Shown piece by piece: positions 16,644-25,439 of a stretch of 27,789 nucleotides of DNA (positions are counted from its first letter, which is position 1; every line of letters begins with the position of its first letter). The position numbers and the translations under genes are program-made. The stretch spans positions 1-27,789 of IMG/VR virus record IMGVR_UViG_3300042558_004343. The stretch is one strand, 5' to 3'. The notes below the pieces were generated by a model. It saw only the letters and a list, made by a program, of their open reading frames with translations, was not told the DNA's origin and did not search any database. Source of the stretch: a virus.

Positions 16644-18881
16644 TTATGCATTGTCAGATCGGTCAGTTGGCTTAAAAATAGGTGCCGGGACCTTGGTATC
16701 GTTTAGTGCGTTGATCAGGGTTTTGTCAATTGAGGCACGGTTTATTGTGCCCGACACTGACTCTGCTACACTACTACCGCCAGTAAGTCCAGCTAGTTTA
16801 TTTGTTACAAAATTTGTAGCAAATTGTGCACTTTTAATAGTGGCAGATATAGCTTTGTTTAAATCAGCGGGTGCAACGCCTTTAACAAAAGACCCGGCAG
16901 CGGCTACGCCAAATTTTGTTGCTGTTTGTACCAAGCCCGACAGTTGTTGCGGAGCTTCAGTTCCAGTGACTAATCCGGCAGCTTTCATGCCAGTTAATGT
17001 AGTGCTCATAAATTGTTGTTGCATGGTATTTTGTAATCCTGGATTGCTGAGTATTGCCGGTAGTCCAACTACTCCATTTTTACCTGACCATAATGTTGGT
17101 GACGCTAAAATAGTGCCAAGAGATTTGCCTTGTGACAATTGTGCTTGTATGCTTTTTCCAGCACCAGGTTTCAAAAAGCCTGCGCTTTCAAGCTGTGCTG
17201 GCTGAAATCCGTATTGGCCAATACCTTTGGTTGTGCTCACTGCATTTGCAGCCTGACCAACTGATGTTTTAGCTTGGGCCAACAAACCAGTTACTTGATT
17301 TTTATCAAGACTACCAACGTTGGCGGTGGCCAACGGAGTATCTAGCACTGCGGCAGCGTCAACTGCGTTTGTTACTGGCTCACTGGCTGCATTACCTAAT
17401 GCGGCTTCTACTTGAGGGCTAGGCGTTGAAGGGGTATCGCCATCATAGTTAACTGAAACTGCCACACCTTTGTTGTGATAGGGATAAGGTTCGTGTGTGG
17501 GTGCTCGAGTCACGATGGTTTTAATTGCGCCTGGCTCCGCCTGCCAACCCGATGCACCATTGAATTGTGTCCCGTCAAGACTGTATTCTTTGATGGGCTT
17601 GATTGCATCAACGTTTTCTGGCGATCCACTGTTGAGATTAATGGGTTGTGCTTGCAAATTAAGTTCGCCACTGCATTTCCACCCCCCTGATGCACCTTGT
17701 AAAACAACTGCACCGTCAGCTAAAATTCCTATTTTGGCTTTGCTGTATATTTTAAAATCTTCCACACTAGAAATCCCCATAATGCCTTGACTTTCAATTT
17801 GGACATTTTTTCCTCTAATGTTTAAATTTTCGCCAGCATTGATGTTGATGTCTTTGTCAGCATGCAAATTAATTGACCCTTGTGTTCGAACATTAACTGA
17901 ATTACTAGAGTAAACATCCACTGTGCCTTCGCTGCCAAATTCTAACCAGGTTGATCCATTGGCGTGAATAATATAAAAGCAATCAGCATCGTCACTCATG
18001 GTGATCTGATGGCCTTTGCTGGTTCTTATTCTAATTAAATTGTCTTCGCCCTGAAGATCACCATCGTCCATGACCAATGTATGGCCGCCGCGACGTCCTT
18101 CAATTTTTGTGTCAGCCAGGTTGACTGCTCCTGACGCTACCCGGGCTTTGATGTCTTTTTCATCAAGTCCGCCTTGATAGATTGGACGTCCGGGAGTGCT
18201 GATACCAAACACTGTGCTGGGGCTTTCTCTTTGCGCATTGCTGGTTATTGGGCCGCGCACATTGTCACCCAATAGACCTTGGTTGGCCATGATAGCAAAA
18301 ACATAGCTGTGTATTGGCTTGGGCTGAGTAAAGAATCTAGGATTGCTTTCTATGTTTGCATTATAAAAGTTGGCTTCAACCACTGGTAACTGTGTTGCTT
18401 TGGCACCGGCAATAAGACTCTTTTGTTCAGCGTTTTGTGCAACATAATTTTTTGAAGCGCCGATGGCCGGCAACATATGATTTGCACCACTGTCTGGCAC
18501 ACATCCAATGTAGTAACCTTGATTGGGATCTCCGGCCACAAAGAAACAAATCACAGACACACCAAGGTCAGGTGGTGTAAACCACATGCCGTAGCTTTGC
18601 TGGTTGCCTTTGTAACTACCGGCTCCAGCTGTAGTACTTGCATTATTTTTTGGAGTGAGTCCGTAAAATGGCGGAATGTAGTTTACTGTTCGCCACAAAC
18701 TTTTATCAGCAGGATTTTTCCCGCCAAATTGTTCAATGTAAACTTGTAGGCGGCCAGCACGGGTTGGGTCAACATTGTTTTTTACCACACCAATATACGG
18801 TCCAAATTCTGTGGGTACTCCACCACGATCAAATTTATAAGATGCGCCTCGGCCTTGGCTTCGTTGTATGTTATTTGACAT
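16644..18881 (-). CDS. 5: Baseplate hub and spike protein gp5-like (OB fold and beta-helix, no recognisable T4-type lysozyme)
   Basis: Encodes 745 residues. Residues about 26-150 form a gp5/VgrG-type OB domain (GPYIGVVKNNVDPTRAGRLQ; QQSYGMWFTPPDLGVSVICF; GDPNQGYYIG). Residues about 263-415 are short beta repeats (GHTLVMDDGD, GSINLHADKDININAGENLN, IRGKNVQIESQG), as in the gp5 C-terminal beta-helix and VgrG needles. T4 gp5 has a lysozyme between these parts; the roughly 110-residue linker here shows no T4-lysozyme motif. After the spike come an Ala/Ser-rich linker and a helical segment at about 552-640 (GIGQYGFQPAQLESAGF, then SPTLWSGKNGV and ILSNPGLQNTMQQQFM) resembling hub domains of marine T4-like phages and, weakly, lytic-transglycosylase folds. 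The protein should form the trimeric membrane-piercing spike. The start is set by AAGAG 7 nt upstream, overlapping the preceding gene's stop; the gap is 10 nt. Confidence 0.88.
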   Translation of the reverse strand: MSNNIQRSQGRGASYKFDRGGVPTEFGPYIGVVKNNVDPTRAGRLQVYIEQFGGKNPADKSLWRTVNYIPPFYGLTPKNNASTTAGAGSYKGNQQSYGMWFTPPDLGVSVICFFVAGDPNQGYYIGCVPDSGANHMLPAIGASKNYVAQNAEQKSLIAGAKATQLPVVEANFYNANIESNPRFFTQPKPIHSYVFAIMANQGLLGDNVRGPITSNAQRESPSTVFGISTPGRPIYQGGLDEKDIKARVASGAVNLADTKIEGRRGGHTLVMDDGDLQGEDNLIRIRTSKGHQITMSDDADCFYIIHANGSTWLEFGSEGTVDVYSSNSVNVRTQGSINLHADKDININAGENLNIRGKNVQIESQGIMGISSVEDFKIYSKAKIGILADGAVVLQGASGGWKCSGELNLQAQPINLNSGSPENVDAIKPIKEYSLDGTQFNGASGWQAEPGAIKTIVTRAPTHEPYPYHNKGVAVSVNYDGDTPSTPSPQVEAALGNAASEPVTNAVDAAAVLDTPLATANVGSLDKNQVTGLLAQAKTSVGQAANAVSTTKGIGQYGFQPAQLESAGFLKPGAGKSIQAQLSQGKSLGTILASPTLWSGKNGVVGLPAILSNPGLQNTMQQQFMSTTLTGMKAAGLVTGTEAPQQLSGLVQTATKFGVAAAGSFVKGVAPADLNKAISATIKSAQFATNFVTNKLAGLTGGSSVAESVSGTINRASIDKTLINALNDTKVPAPIFKPTDRSDNA

Positions 18882-18891
18882 TGTTTAACTC

Positions 18892-21800
18892 TTATTGATC
18901 TTTTACTATGCCAGTATTGGCAGTGACATTAATACCTGGCAACGCTACACCTGCGTAGTTGTTGGTGCCTGATGCAAATGCAGACCTAGCAATTTCCAAT
19001 GCTGCCGCAGGTGTTGCACCGCCACGACGAGCTGTAATATATGCAGGACTGGCTTGCAATTGAGATAGGGTTGGTTCTGCTACAACTGTGAGAGGTCTTA
19101 AAATTTGATCTGTGCCTTTGGCCAGCGATGAAGTGGGTGTTGTACCGGTAACCGAAGTGGTTGGTACTGACGGCAACCCATTGGCGGCAGATGCCAGTCT
19201 TTCAAGTCTTGCTGTTTCAGCTGCCGACTCATCAGGGGCGTCTCTTGGCGCTGTGCTGTCTGGTTGTTGTTCGGTAGTGCCCGCAGTGGTAGTGCCCGCA
19301 GTGGTAGTTGTTTGAGATTGTGTAATTGTGTTAGGAAATACCAAAAGTTTTCCTTCTAAGTCTTGTGTAAACTTGCCTTGTCTAAAATTGCTGGTCACTG
19401 TCACTGCTTTGTAAACATAGTTTTGACTGGCAACTGCAGACCCTGGCACATCTAATAGTCCTGTGTTAATATTGTAGTCTGCAGGCTTGTTAAATGAGAC
19501 TTCAAACAATGCCTCTCTAGCATCAAAATTAATAGTACCGTCAGCTAGAAACGCATCAAAGTATGGATCAGTTGCGTTAGTGTTTAGAGATTTTTTTCTA
19601 ATACCTGACCACACTTCGCCTTGTTCAATCCAAGCAGGGTCACCCACTATGGACAATTTAACTGTGGCTTGGTCGCCGGGACTATAGAGATAATCGGCAG
19701 CGTTGGCGGCTGGCTCATTGGTGTACCAGGAATCAATGCCTTGATTGGTCTGCGCACTGTTTGGCGAGTACAATCGTTTTTCAACTTCACGATAATCTGA
19801 TGTTCCGCGGCTGTTGACTTGTGCTCTGGTTCTACTGTTAATGGTTATGTAATATAGATAATTAAAATCTTGTTCAAAATTTAAAATTGAAGTGTTTTGT
19901 CCGGTAAACCAATAACTGTATTTTTTCTGGGCACCACGAAACACTCCTTTGGGAAAGTACTCGCTTTTTATGTCGTTAATTCCATAGGGTGCTATCTCGT
20001 AAGTTATCTCGTAAGCTAGATCATTTCGTTTAGAATCTGATTTTGGTAACGGCTTGGCTTCAACACCTATTCGGTACCAGGCAAAGGCCTGCGCACCAGT
20101 ACCTTGTGGAATGACTTTTCCGTTCTGATCAATAATTTTAGTCTGCTGTTTGTAAACATAATTGCTGTTGCGCACTGCAAGGTCAATAAACTGCACAATA
20201 CTCATACCAGCTATTGCACTGTTGGTCTTGGCCCGAGTATTAATTGATTGTCCAGCACCCACGGCTTCGTTGGCTGTGGTAACATTGGTCATGGGCTTGC
20301 CATTTAAATCAGTGGTGGCCGGGGGCACCACTGCCGCGCTGGCAATTTCTGGATGGCTGATTATGATATTGTATTTGTCAGCAACTTCATATGTGCCATC
20401 AGTGACTAACTCTTGTTGAAATTTGTTAAGGGCAGTTGCAAGCCCAATTGTCAGTGTGGGGTTTGGAGCTTCGGTTGCTGTGCCCGGCGCCACGGTACTG
20501 GGTTGCTCGGTAGTTGGTGTTTGATTGTTTAGAGATTCAGCCCAGGTGGTATTGCCGTTGAATAAATTTTGTAGGGTGGTGGCGGTTAATTCAATGTTAA
20601 AGGGTATCACTCCACGACCTTGGCCGGTTCCAATTACATTTTGTGGGCAAACAGCTTCACACTGATATTCAGTTAGTTTATTAGCAACCCTAAACTTGAT
20701 ACTGGTGAATTGAAAGGGTATAAATTTTTCTACTATGGCGTAATTGTCGCTTTTGCCGGCAGGATCAGTGCTAATTGGTGCGGTTATCATGTTACCATTT
20801 TCATCATACCCATAAAATCGTATAACCATTAAATAATTTTGTGCGGCATAATTTTGATTTTTGATAGTTGTAGTTCCACCGCCGCCTACTGTGACGTATT
20901 GATTTACTGCCTTATATAAGTTATCAAGTAAAGTAATACCATTGGGTTCAACAATTTTAAATTTCATTTCAACTACATTGTGTGCCCCTCCAGTGCCTTT
21001 ACCGTGTATTACGCTCTTGAGTTCTATGTCATCAAAGTAGTAATCCAACGGGAAGTATTGATTGCGTCCTTGGGTTAAACTAACTCCGGCAGAGCCGCCG
21101 TCATTAAAATCTTGTACTTGTACACCTGACTGTTGTGGTGCGCCACCACTTTGCATCAACAGTTGATATCCAGGAATGTAACGTTTTTTTGTTGTCATGA
21201 GTCGTCGATAATCTTCGGGGCTCATGAGATAAAGACTTGCTGAATATGTGTAGCTAGCAAACTTATCTAAAATGTTATTTTGCGGTGTAATAGACCTTGC
21301 TGTTTTGTTAACCAATGTAGTAACATTGTTGCTGCCATTTGGCGTTTCGGGTGTAACTGCACCTGCTTCAAGTATACCTTCAGTGGTTCCGTCATCGCTG
21401 ACTGCGCCCACGCCGGGAGTATATGATGCTGTTGGGCTTTCGCCAGCGGGTACATTGTCAGGAGGTTGTGTTCCATCTGGCAATGCTGGAGGAAGGCTGC
21501 CCGGCCCAGGTAATTCAGCAGGGTCAGGAATTGGCCAATCAGCACTGGCTGGAGGAACTGCTTGAGTTTGGACTATTGCCCTTGTGTCATTGTTTGTTCC
21601 AAAGTCAACGTTTTCAGAGAATGCCACTGCATTTGTGGGTATTCGAGTTGCTGGCTCAATTGGACTAACTTCTGGTAATTGAGTATTTGCACCATCATCT
21701 CGTGCCACTTGTGAGTTGGCAACAATTTGTCCACTACTGGACACTGGTGGTAAACCAAGCAACAATTCAATTTGCAATACTACATCTCGTAATTGTACGT

Positions 21801-21918
21801 TTATCTCTTGTATTTGTGGCAGCACTGTAACATCGCCGGCCTGGTACCGGGCAGCAAGAATTTCACGTTCTGCCAGCAGTCGTGCACGTTCTGCTTCTAG
21901 GGTTCGAACAGTTGCCAT
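18892..21918 (-). CDS. Large virion structural protein, probably baseplate hub-associated
   Basis: A 1008-residue protein that I cannot assign to a named T4 gene. Residues 1-60 are a Leu/Glu/Arg-rich predicted coiled coil (LEAERARLLAEREILAARYQ). Residues 60-205 are Pro/Thr/Ser/Ala-rich and probably disordered. A structured core spans about 215-870, with SLYLMSPEDYRRLM, QLLMQSGG, YFDDIELKSVIHG, MKFKIVEPNGITLLDNLYKA and VIRFYGYDENGN. The C-terminal 130 residues are again Thr/Ala/Pro-rich and include a TTAGT tandem repeat. The FDDIEL ... FKIVEPNG ... FYGYDENG pattern resembles large tail proteins of marine T4-like phages. Its place directly upstream of gp5 suggests a hub ring such as a gp27 counterpart, but that is inference from position. 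The gene follows gp53 with tandem stops (TAATAAATG) and precedes gp5 by 10 nt. No enzyme motif is visible. Confidence 0.75.
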   Translation of the reverse strand: MATVRTLEAERARLLAEREILAARYQAGDVTVLPQIQEINVQLRDVVLQIELLLGLPPVSSSGQIVANSQVARDDGANTQLPEVSPIEPATRIPTNAVAFSENVDFGTNNDTRAIVQTQAVPPASADWPIPDPAELPGPGSLPPALPDGTQPPDNVPAGESPTASYTPGVGAVSDDGTTEGILEAGAVTPETPNGSNNVTTLVNKTARSITPQNNILDKFASYTYSASLYLMSPEDYRRLMTTKKRYIPGYQLLMQSGGAPQQSGVQVQDFNDGGSAGVSLTQGRNQYFPLDYYFDDIELKSVIHGKGTGGAHNVVEMKFKIVEPNGITLLDNLYKAVNQYVTVGGGGTTTIKNQNYAAQNYLMVIRFYGYDENGNMITAPISTDPAGKSDNYAIVEKFIPFQFTSIKFRVANKLTEYQCEAVCPQNVIGTGQGRGVIPFNIELTATTLQNLFNGNTTWAESLNNQTPTTEQPSTVAPGTATEAPNPTLTIGLATALNKFQQELVTDGTYEVADKYNIIISHPEIASAAVVPPATTDLNGKPMTNVTTANEAVGAGQSINTRAKTNSAIAGMSIVQFIDLAVRNSNYVYKQQTKIIDQNGKVIPQGTGAQAFAWYRIGVEAKPLPKSDSKRNDLAYEITYEIAPYGINDIKSEYFPKGVFRGAQKKYSYWFTGQNTSILNFEQDFNYLYYITINSRTRAQVNSRGTSDYREVEKRLYSPNSAQTNQGIDSWYTNEPAANAADYLYSPGDQATVKLSIVGDPAWIEQGEVWSGIRKKSLNTNATDPYFDAFLADGTINFDAREALFEVSFNKPADYNINTGLLDVPGSAVASQNYVYKAVTVTSNFRQGKFTQDLEGKLLVFPNTITQSQTTTTAGTTTAGTTEQQPDSTAPRDAPDESAAETARLERLASAANGLPSVPTTSVTGTTPTSSLAKGTDQILRPLTVVAEPTLSQLQASPAYITARRGGATPAAALEIARSAFASGTNNYAGVALPGINVTANTGIVKDQ
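19273..19307 (-). repeat. 15-bp tandem repeat, 2.3 copies
   Basis: The unit ggtagtgcccgcagt occurs at 19273-19287 and 19288-19302, with a 5-bp partial copy after it. It is in frame and encodes repeated TTAGT within the Thr-rich C-terminal linker of the 1008-aa protein. This is typical replication-slippage material in a disordered linker. Confidence 0.85.
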
Positions 21919-21921
21919 TTA

Positions 21922-22221
21922 TTAAAATCCCAAAGCGGATCGAAGTGTGGTGATCTTAGGCAGATAAATGTTGGTACCAGCTACAAAATCCCAGGGCGGT
22001 GCAGTTAATGTATTGGGATTGCGTTGATAAAACACCCACCACAGGCCCGGTTGTTGATACAAGTCAAATGCCAGCAGATCTGGACGATATTGATATGTTT
22101 GATTTATTTTAAAATACACATCATCATTTTCCCTGGGGATAGCACGATTAACCATGCTGTCAAGATAAAACTGAGAGTATGGAGTTAGAAAATATGGGCT
22201 AGTTGCAGTATAATTTGCCAT
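21922..22221 (-). CDS. 53: Baseplate wedge protein gp53-like (LysM-type)
   Basis: A 99-residue protein. T4 gp53 (196 aa) staples adjacent baseplate wedges through a LysM-like domain. Here residues 38-90 carry the family signature: KINQTYQYRPDLLAFDLYQQ, then GLWWVFYQRNPN and PPWDFVAGTNIYLP, with the paired Trp at 61-62. It is shorter than T4 gp53 and is essentially the LysM domain with a short N-terminal arm. The start ATG shares its A with the upstream gene's TAA stop (TAATG), and a strong GGGGG Shine-Dalgarno lies 9 nt upstream inside that gene's last codons. Confident call from motif and synteny. Confidence 0.88.
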   Translation of the reverse strand: MANYTATSPYFLTPYSQFYLDSMVNRAIPRENDDVYFKINQTYQYRPDLLAFDLYQQPGLWWVFYQRNPNTLTAPPWDFVAGTNIYLPKITTLRSALGF

Positions 22222-25200
22222 TACCAGAATCCCCCTTTGAGCAAGTCGCCGTTGGCAAAACTCTTGAGACTAAATTGTTTGCTGACCTGACTGCGTGATT
22301 GTATTGGCAGCAATACTAAACTAATATCAATTTTGGTGGGCACATACGTGGGGTTGTTTGTGCCCAAGGTTGGTGGTGGTGGTGGTGTAGTTATAGCACC
22401 TGGTTGTAATCCAGTTACACCTGCGTTTGCCAATCTAATTAGCGATGCAAAACTAGAGCTGGTGGGCAAAGTTTGTCTATTTCGTTTTTGTAACAAGTTA
22501 GTTCCGTTGATTTCTACAGTTCTTGCTCGAATATAATCTACGTCTCCGGGAAGATTGTAGCTAAAAGATTTTACCAAGCAAGGGTGCAAGTTAAATTGGA
22601 ACTCTCCAAGGCCTTGCAAAAATACCATTGGAGGTGGGGTTCCGCGCTGGGCATCTTGACCGTAAAACATTTTTGTGACACTGCGGAAAAAATGTATTAC
22701 TGCCAACATATAATTAGCTTCGTTGGTGTCTTGCGCTGTAAATGTTGCCTGTAGTTGTATATCGTCTACGTAGCTATTTTGATAAAAATGTCCACGATAA
22801 TTGCTGTGGGTCAAATCGTAGGTACTGTAATTGGCAGCGTAGACTGTGTTGATGACCGGGGTATAAGGGAACACTACTCCGTCAGTAACTGACAGCGGCC
22901 AAAGAATACCATCACTGCTGATACCTGGATCTTTGTAAAGATAGTCTGCACTGGGCGCCAATCTCAACTTTACTCGCCAATCACCTTCGTTGGCCTGTTT
23001 TCTTTGTGCCTCAATGGCAGCTTGATTTTGTGCCAGTTTGGTCTTGGCCAAGGTGATGGCTGCGGATCTTGACTCTTCGGCACTGAGCAATGTGCCGGGA
23101 TCAACGTAACCATCGCCAACAAAAACAGGATTGTTATTTTCGTCTAGAGCCCAGCCAGGATTTAAGTTGCCGTCATCGTCATAAGGCAACCCATTTGGGT
23201 ACAGACTGGGATCTTGTGTAATTGCTACGTCAGCAGGGCCTTCGTTGAATCTTGCTTCTGCATCAGCTCGACTTTGTACATTCAATGCCTCAAAGTCATC
23301 GCCAACGTTTAGCGCATCAGCATATTCAGTTGCTTGTTCCTGGGTAAATCCACCGGCAACTATTTCGTTTGTGTCAAGATTGTACACATCATAAGTGCCA
23401 GTTTCTACATTGTATGCTACAGCAAAATTACCAACTGGTGCAATAGCTGTTAAATTGGCATCTTGAAATGCCGCTGTAGTAGACTCTGTGGTTGTGGGGA
23501 CTGCTTGAGGGTCTTGTTCACTGGTAACAGCCTCTGGGCCAAAATCAATACTGCCCGGGGGCGGATCCTCCTCCTCGCCTGCTCCACCTGCTTGTATATC
23601 AACTGTGGTATTTACAGGGATGGGTTCAAGAGCTTCAACTCCGCCACCACCGCCACCACCGCCACCACCAGAGATAAGATTGTATCCGGTGACCACCAGA
23701 TTTATTTTTGGGATTAGTAGTCTTGCCAAGGCCAATGCAGCTTCTGCTGGGGTCTGGTCAACATTTGTTATAATGTCTCCGATGCTTACAATTTTATTTG
23801 CAGTACCAATTGCATTGTTAATCTGACTAAAACCTGGTATTTGATTCAACGCTAGGTCAATGGCTTTGTTAATTAACTTTTCAACCACAGGTCCTTGGTT
23901 ATCTAAGCCTAACGAAGCTCTAATAGCCGCTGATGCACTGGTATTGGCAGTGACTTCAACTGTTTGAATTGCAGTATCACCTTGATCCGCATTGGGCAAG
24001 GTTGTATCTGTAACAACATCAGCACTGACTCTTTGATTGCGACCTGTTGAGTTAAGTGCAATTTCAATATCTGCTACACCAATGTCGGCTGCCACAAGAG
24101 CTTGAGTGTTGATTGAATTTTGTGTTAGTACCAAAGTTTCAATGGCTAGAACTTGTTCTTCAGTTATACTACCATTTTGAGTGATGTATTGTGCAATCAG
24201 TGCATCAGTAATACGTTGAGTGGCGTCTAATCCCAGTGTGTCGTTGGCTACATTGTAAGGTACTAGCCCTAGATTTGATATTCCTATAATCGGTTGACCA
24301 GAATTGTTAACATCACTTACAAGATTATTAAATGTCCTGCCTATTCCAGAGTCGTTTATTATAGATTTTTGTGCTGGGGTAAGTTGATCATAAAAATCGT
24401 TGATCAATGCTTTCCTGGCTTCTGTAAATGTTAACGGGCTTGAATCACTAATTGATATATTTCGCACACTATCGATTACATCCTGTGCTTGATTCAGGGT
24501 ATCTCTTGTGGTAACTGCAACATTCAATCCATCGTTAATAACTCTTTGCAATACTTGTCGCTCTTCGGTGGTTAGGTTAAATCCGTTTCCATCAGCTTCT
24601 AGTAAATTACCTGCTAGGTTTGCATTTTCAATTGCCTGGGCTCGGCCGGCGGCCGTAGCTAAATTAGGGCTGGAAAGCGCAAGATTTGTTAGTTCAGTCT
24701 CCAGTGCTAGATCTAGTTGTGCTTGTGTGTCTGCTGACAATCCAGAGGCAGTGCTGTTAGCAACCGTGGTTGATTCTGATGTTTTAATTTGTACGTTAAA
24801 TTGATTAACCGATAGCGGCACATTGAGTGACTGTCCATCGTCGGCTCTAGTCAATATAGTTTCGTCAATTGTGTCTATTATAGGATACGTGTCATCTACA
24901 CCTTGTGTGTTGGCAATCACTGTGGCAGTCAATGTTTGAATTTCAGCAATAGATCCCGCGGCGTTAAATTGCGATGTCAAGTATTCGTCACTGCCACTTG
25001 ATATAGTGTAGTAAGTGTTGTCTAAGCTTAGGGCTTGTGTGCCACCAGTGTTGGGGTTGGCAAATCCGGTCACAGCATTGTTGGTATAATCAACACCAAT
25101 TTGGTAGTTTGCCGATCCTACCACACTTGTGTCAAATGTAAATCCAGTGGTGGTTGTATTGGTAACAAATGGATTGGATGTAAATGCATCAAATCCTGTT

Positions 25201-25322
25201 GCAGTGGTTCCTTGATAGGTGACATTTTGTCCGGCGTACCCCGAGCCGCCAATGGAATTAAATCCAGTGAACGCATCATACGTGCCGTAGCTGTAGCTAA
25301 AACCAAAACCATTTTCACCCAT
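22221..25322 (-). CDS. Baseplate tube-junction-like structural protein (gp48/gp54-like C-terminal domain) with long repetitive N-terminus
   Basis: Encodes 1033 residues. Residues 1-110 are Gly/Thr/Asn/Tyr/Phe-rich (GFSYSYGTYDAFTGF) and probably disordered. Residues 110-545 are Ala/Asn/Thr/Gln-rich with helical stretches. A run of ten Gly lies near 550-561. Residues about 625-770 include YNVETGTYDVYNLDTNEIVA and LNPGWALDENNNPVFVG. The conserved-looking domain is about 778-1033: VKLRLAPSADYLY, NSYVDDIQLQATFTAQ, AVIHFFRSVTKMFYGQD, PPPMVFLQGLGEFQFN, CLVKSFSYNLPGDVDYI, ending SKQFSLKSFANGDLLKGGFW. This resembles the T4 gp48/gp54-type proteins that cap the baseplate and start the tail tube; T4 gp48 and gp54 have 364 and 320 residues, so some 700 residues are added. 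AAAGGT lies about 11 nt before the start. It is the first gene of the minus-strand block. Confidence 0.65.
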   Translation of the reverse strand: MGENGFGFSYSYGTYDAFTGFNSIGGSGYAGQNVTYQGTTATGFDAFTSNPFVTNTTTTGFTFDTSVVGSANYQIGVDYTNNAVTGFANPNTGGTQALSLDNTYYTISSGSDEYLTSQFNAAGSIAEIQTLTATVIANTQGVDDTYPIIDTIDETILTRADDGQSLNVPLSVNQFNVQIKTSESTTVANSTASGLSADTQAQLDLALETELTNLALSSPNLATAAGRAQAIENANLAGNLLEADGNGFNLTTEERQVLQRVINDGLNVAVTTRDTLNQAQDVIDSVRNISISDSSPLTFTEARKALINDFYDQLTPAQKSIINDSGIGRTFNNLVSDVNNSGQPIIGISNLGLVPYNVANDTLGLDATQRITDALIAQYITQNGSITEEQVLAIETLVLTQNSINTQALVAADIGVADIEIALNSTGRNQRVSADVVTDTTLPNADQGDTAIQTVEVTANTSASAAIRASLGLDNQGPVVEKLINKAIDLALNQIPGFSQINNAIGTANKIVSIGDIITNVDQTPAEAALALARLLIPKINLVVTGYNLISGGGGGGGGGGVEALEPIPVNTTVDIQAGGAGEEEDPPPGSIDFGPEAVTSEQDPQAVPTTTESTTAAFQDANLTAIAPVGNFAVAYNVETGTYDVYNLDTNEIVAGGFTQEQATEYADALNVGDDFEALNVQSRADAEARFNEGPADVAITQDPSLYPNGLPYDDDGNLNPGWALDENNNPVFVGDGYVDPGTLLSAEESRSAAITLAKTKLAQNQAAIEAQRKQANEGDWRVKLRLAPSADYLYKDPGISSDGILWPLSVTDGVVFPYTPVINTVYAANYSTYDLTHSNYRGHFYQNSYVDDIQLQATFTAQDTNEANYMLAVIHFFRSVTKMFYGQDAQRGTPPPMVFLQGLGEFQFNLHPCLVKSFSYNLPGDVDYIRARTVEINGTNLLQKRNRQTLPTSSSFASLIRLANAGVTGLQPGAITTPPPPPTLGTNNPTYVPTKIDISLVLLPIQSRSQVSKQFSLKSFANGDLLKGGFW
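22231..22238 (-). promoter_or_regulatory. Strong Shine-Dalgarno for gp53
   Basis: The minus strand reads AAAGGGGG, with the G run ending 9 nt before the gp53 ATG. It overlaps the codons for the final KGGFW residues of the preceding protein, and with the TAATG junction it supports translational coupling and this start. Confidence 0.7.
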
Positions 25323-25342
25323 ATATTGTGTACCTTTGTTAA

Positions 25343-25350
25343 TATTTACC
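25343..25350 (-). promoter_or_regulatory. Possible variant late promoter for the structural block
   Basis: The minus strand reads GGTAAATA, sharing TAAATA with the late consensus TATAAATA. It ends 20 nt before the ATG of the 1033-aa gene, a spacing nearly identical to that of the perfect late promoter before gp6. It is the best candidate in the divergent gap for starting the minus-strand block. A 6/8 match is weak on its own. Confidence 0.35.
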
Positions 25351-25382
25351 TAAAAAATAAACAGCACAGTTTAAGAAAAAGG

Positions 25383-25410
25383 TTGACAAATGTCGTTTTT
25401 CTGCTACAAT
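25383..25410 (+). promoter_or_regulatory. Sigma70-type promoter with extended -10, driving the gp55 block
   Basis: TTGACA (25383-25388) is a perfect -35 element. It is followed by a 16-bp spacer and TACAAT (25405-25410), one base from TATAAT. TGC directly before the -10 gives an extended -10 (TGn). Transcription would start near 25417. An AGGAG site (25423-25427) precedes the gp55 ATG by 12 nt. Host holoenzyme could use this promoter without phage factors, which suits early or middle expression of the late sigma factor. Confidence 0.8.
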
Positions 25411-25439
25411 AAGTACTCATACAGGAGACTTACTCAATC

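Noticed and set aside
16641-16648. CATAAATA octamer on the minus strand just before gp25
   Set aside because: It resembles the late promoter but ends only 5 nt before the gp25 ATG and overlaps the gp5 stop, so a transcript would start at or inside the start codon. Readthrough from gp5 is simpler.
16600-17205. Plus-strand open frame of 201 codons antisense to gp25 and gp5
   Set aside because: It is a shadow of the Ala/Thr-rich C-terminal part of gp5, full of Cys/Ala/Val runs, without a family pattern or ribosome site, and it opposes two confidently assigned genes.
23640-23673. GCC/ACC-rich run that could be taken as a microsatellite or CRISPR-like repeat
   Set aside because: It is the in-frame poly-Gly linker of the 1033-aa protein, with no spacers and no regular repeat-spacer structure.
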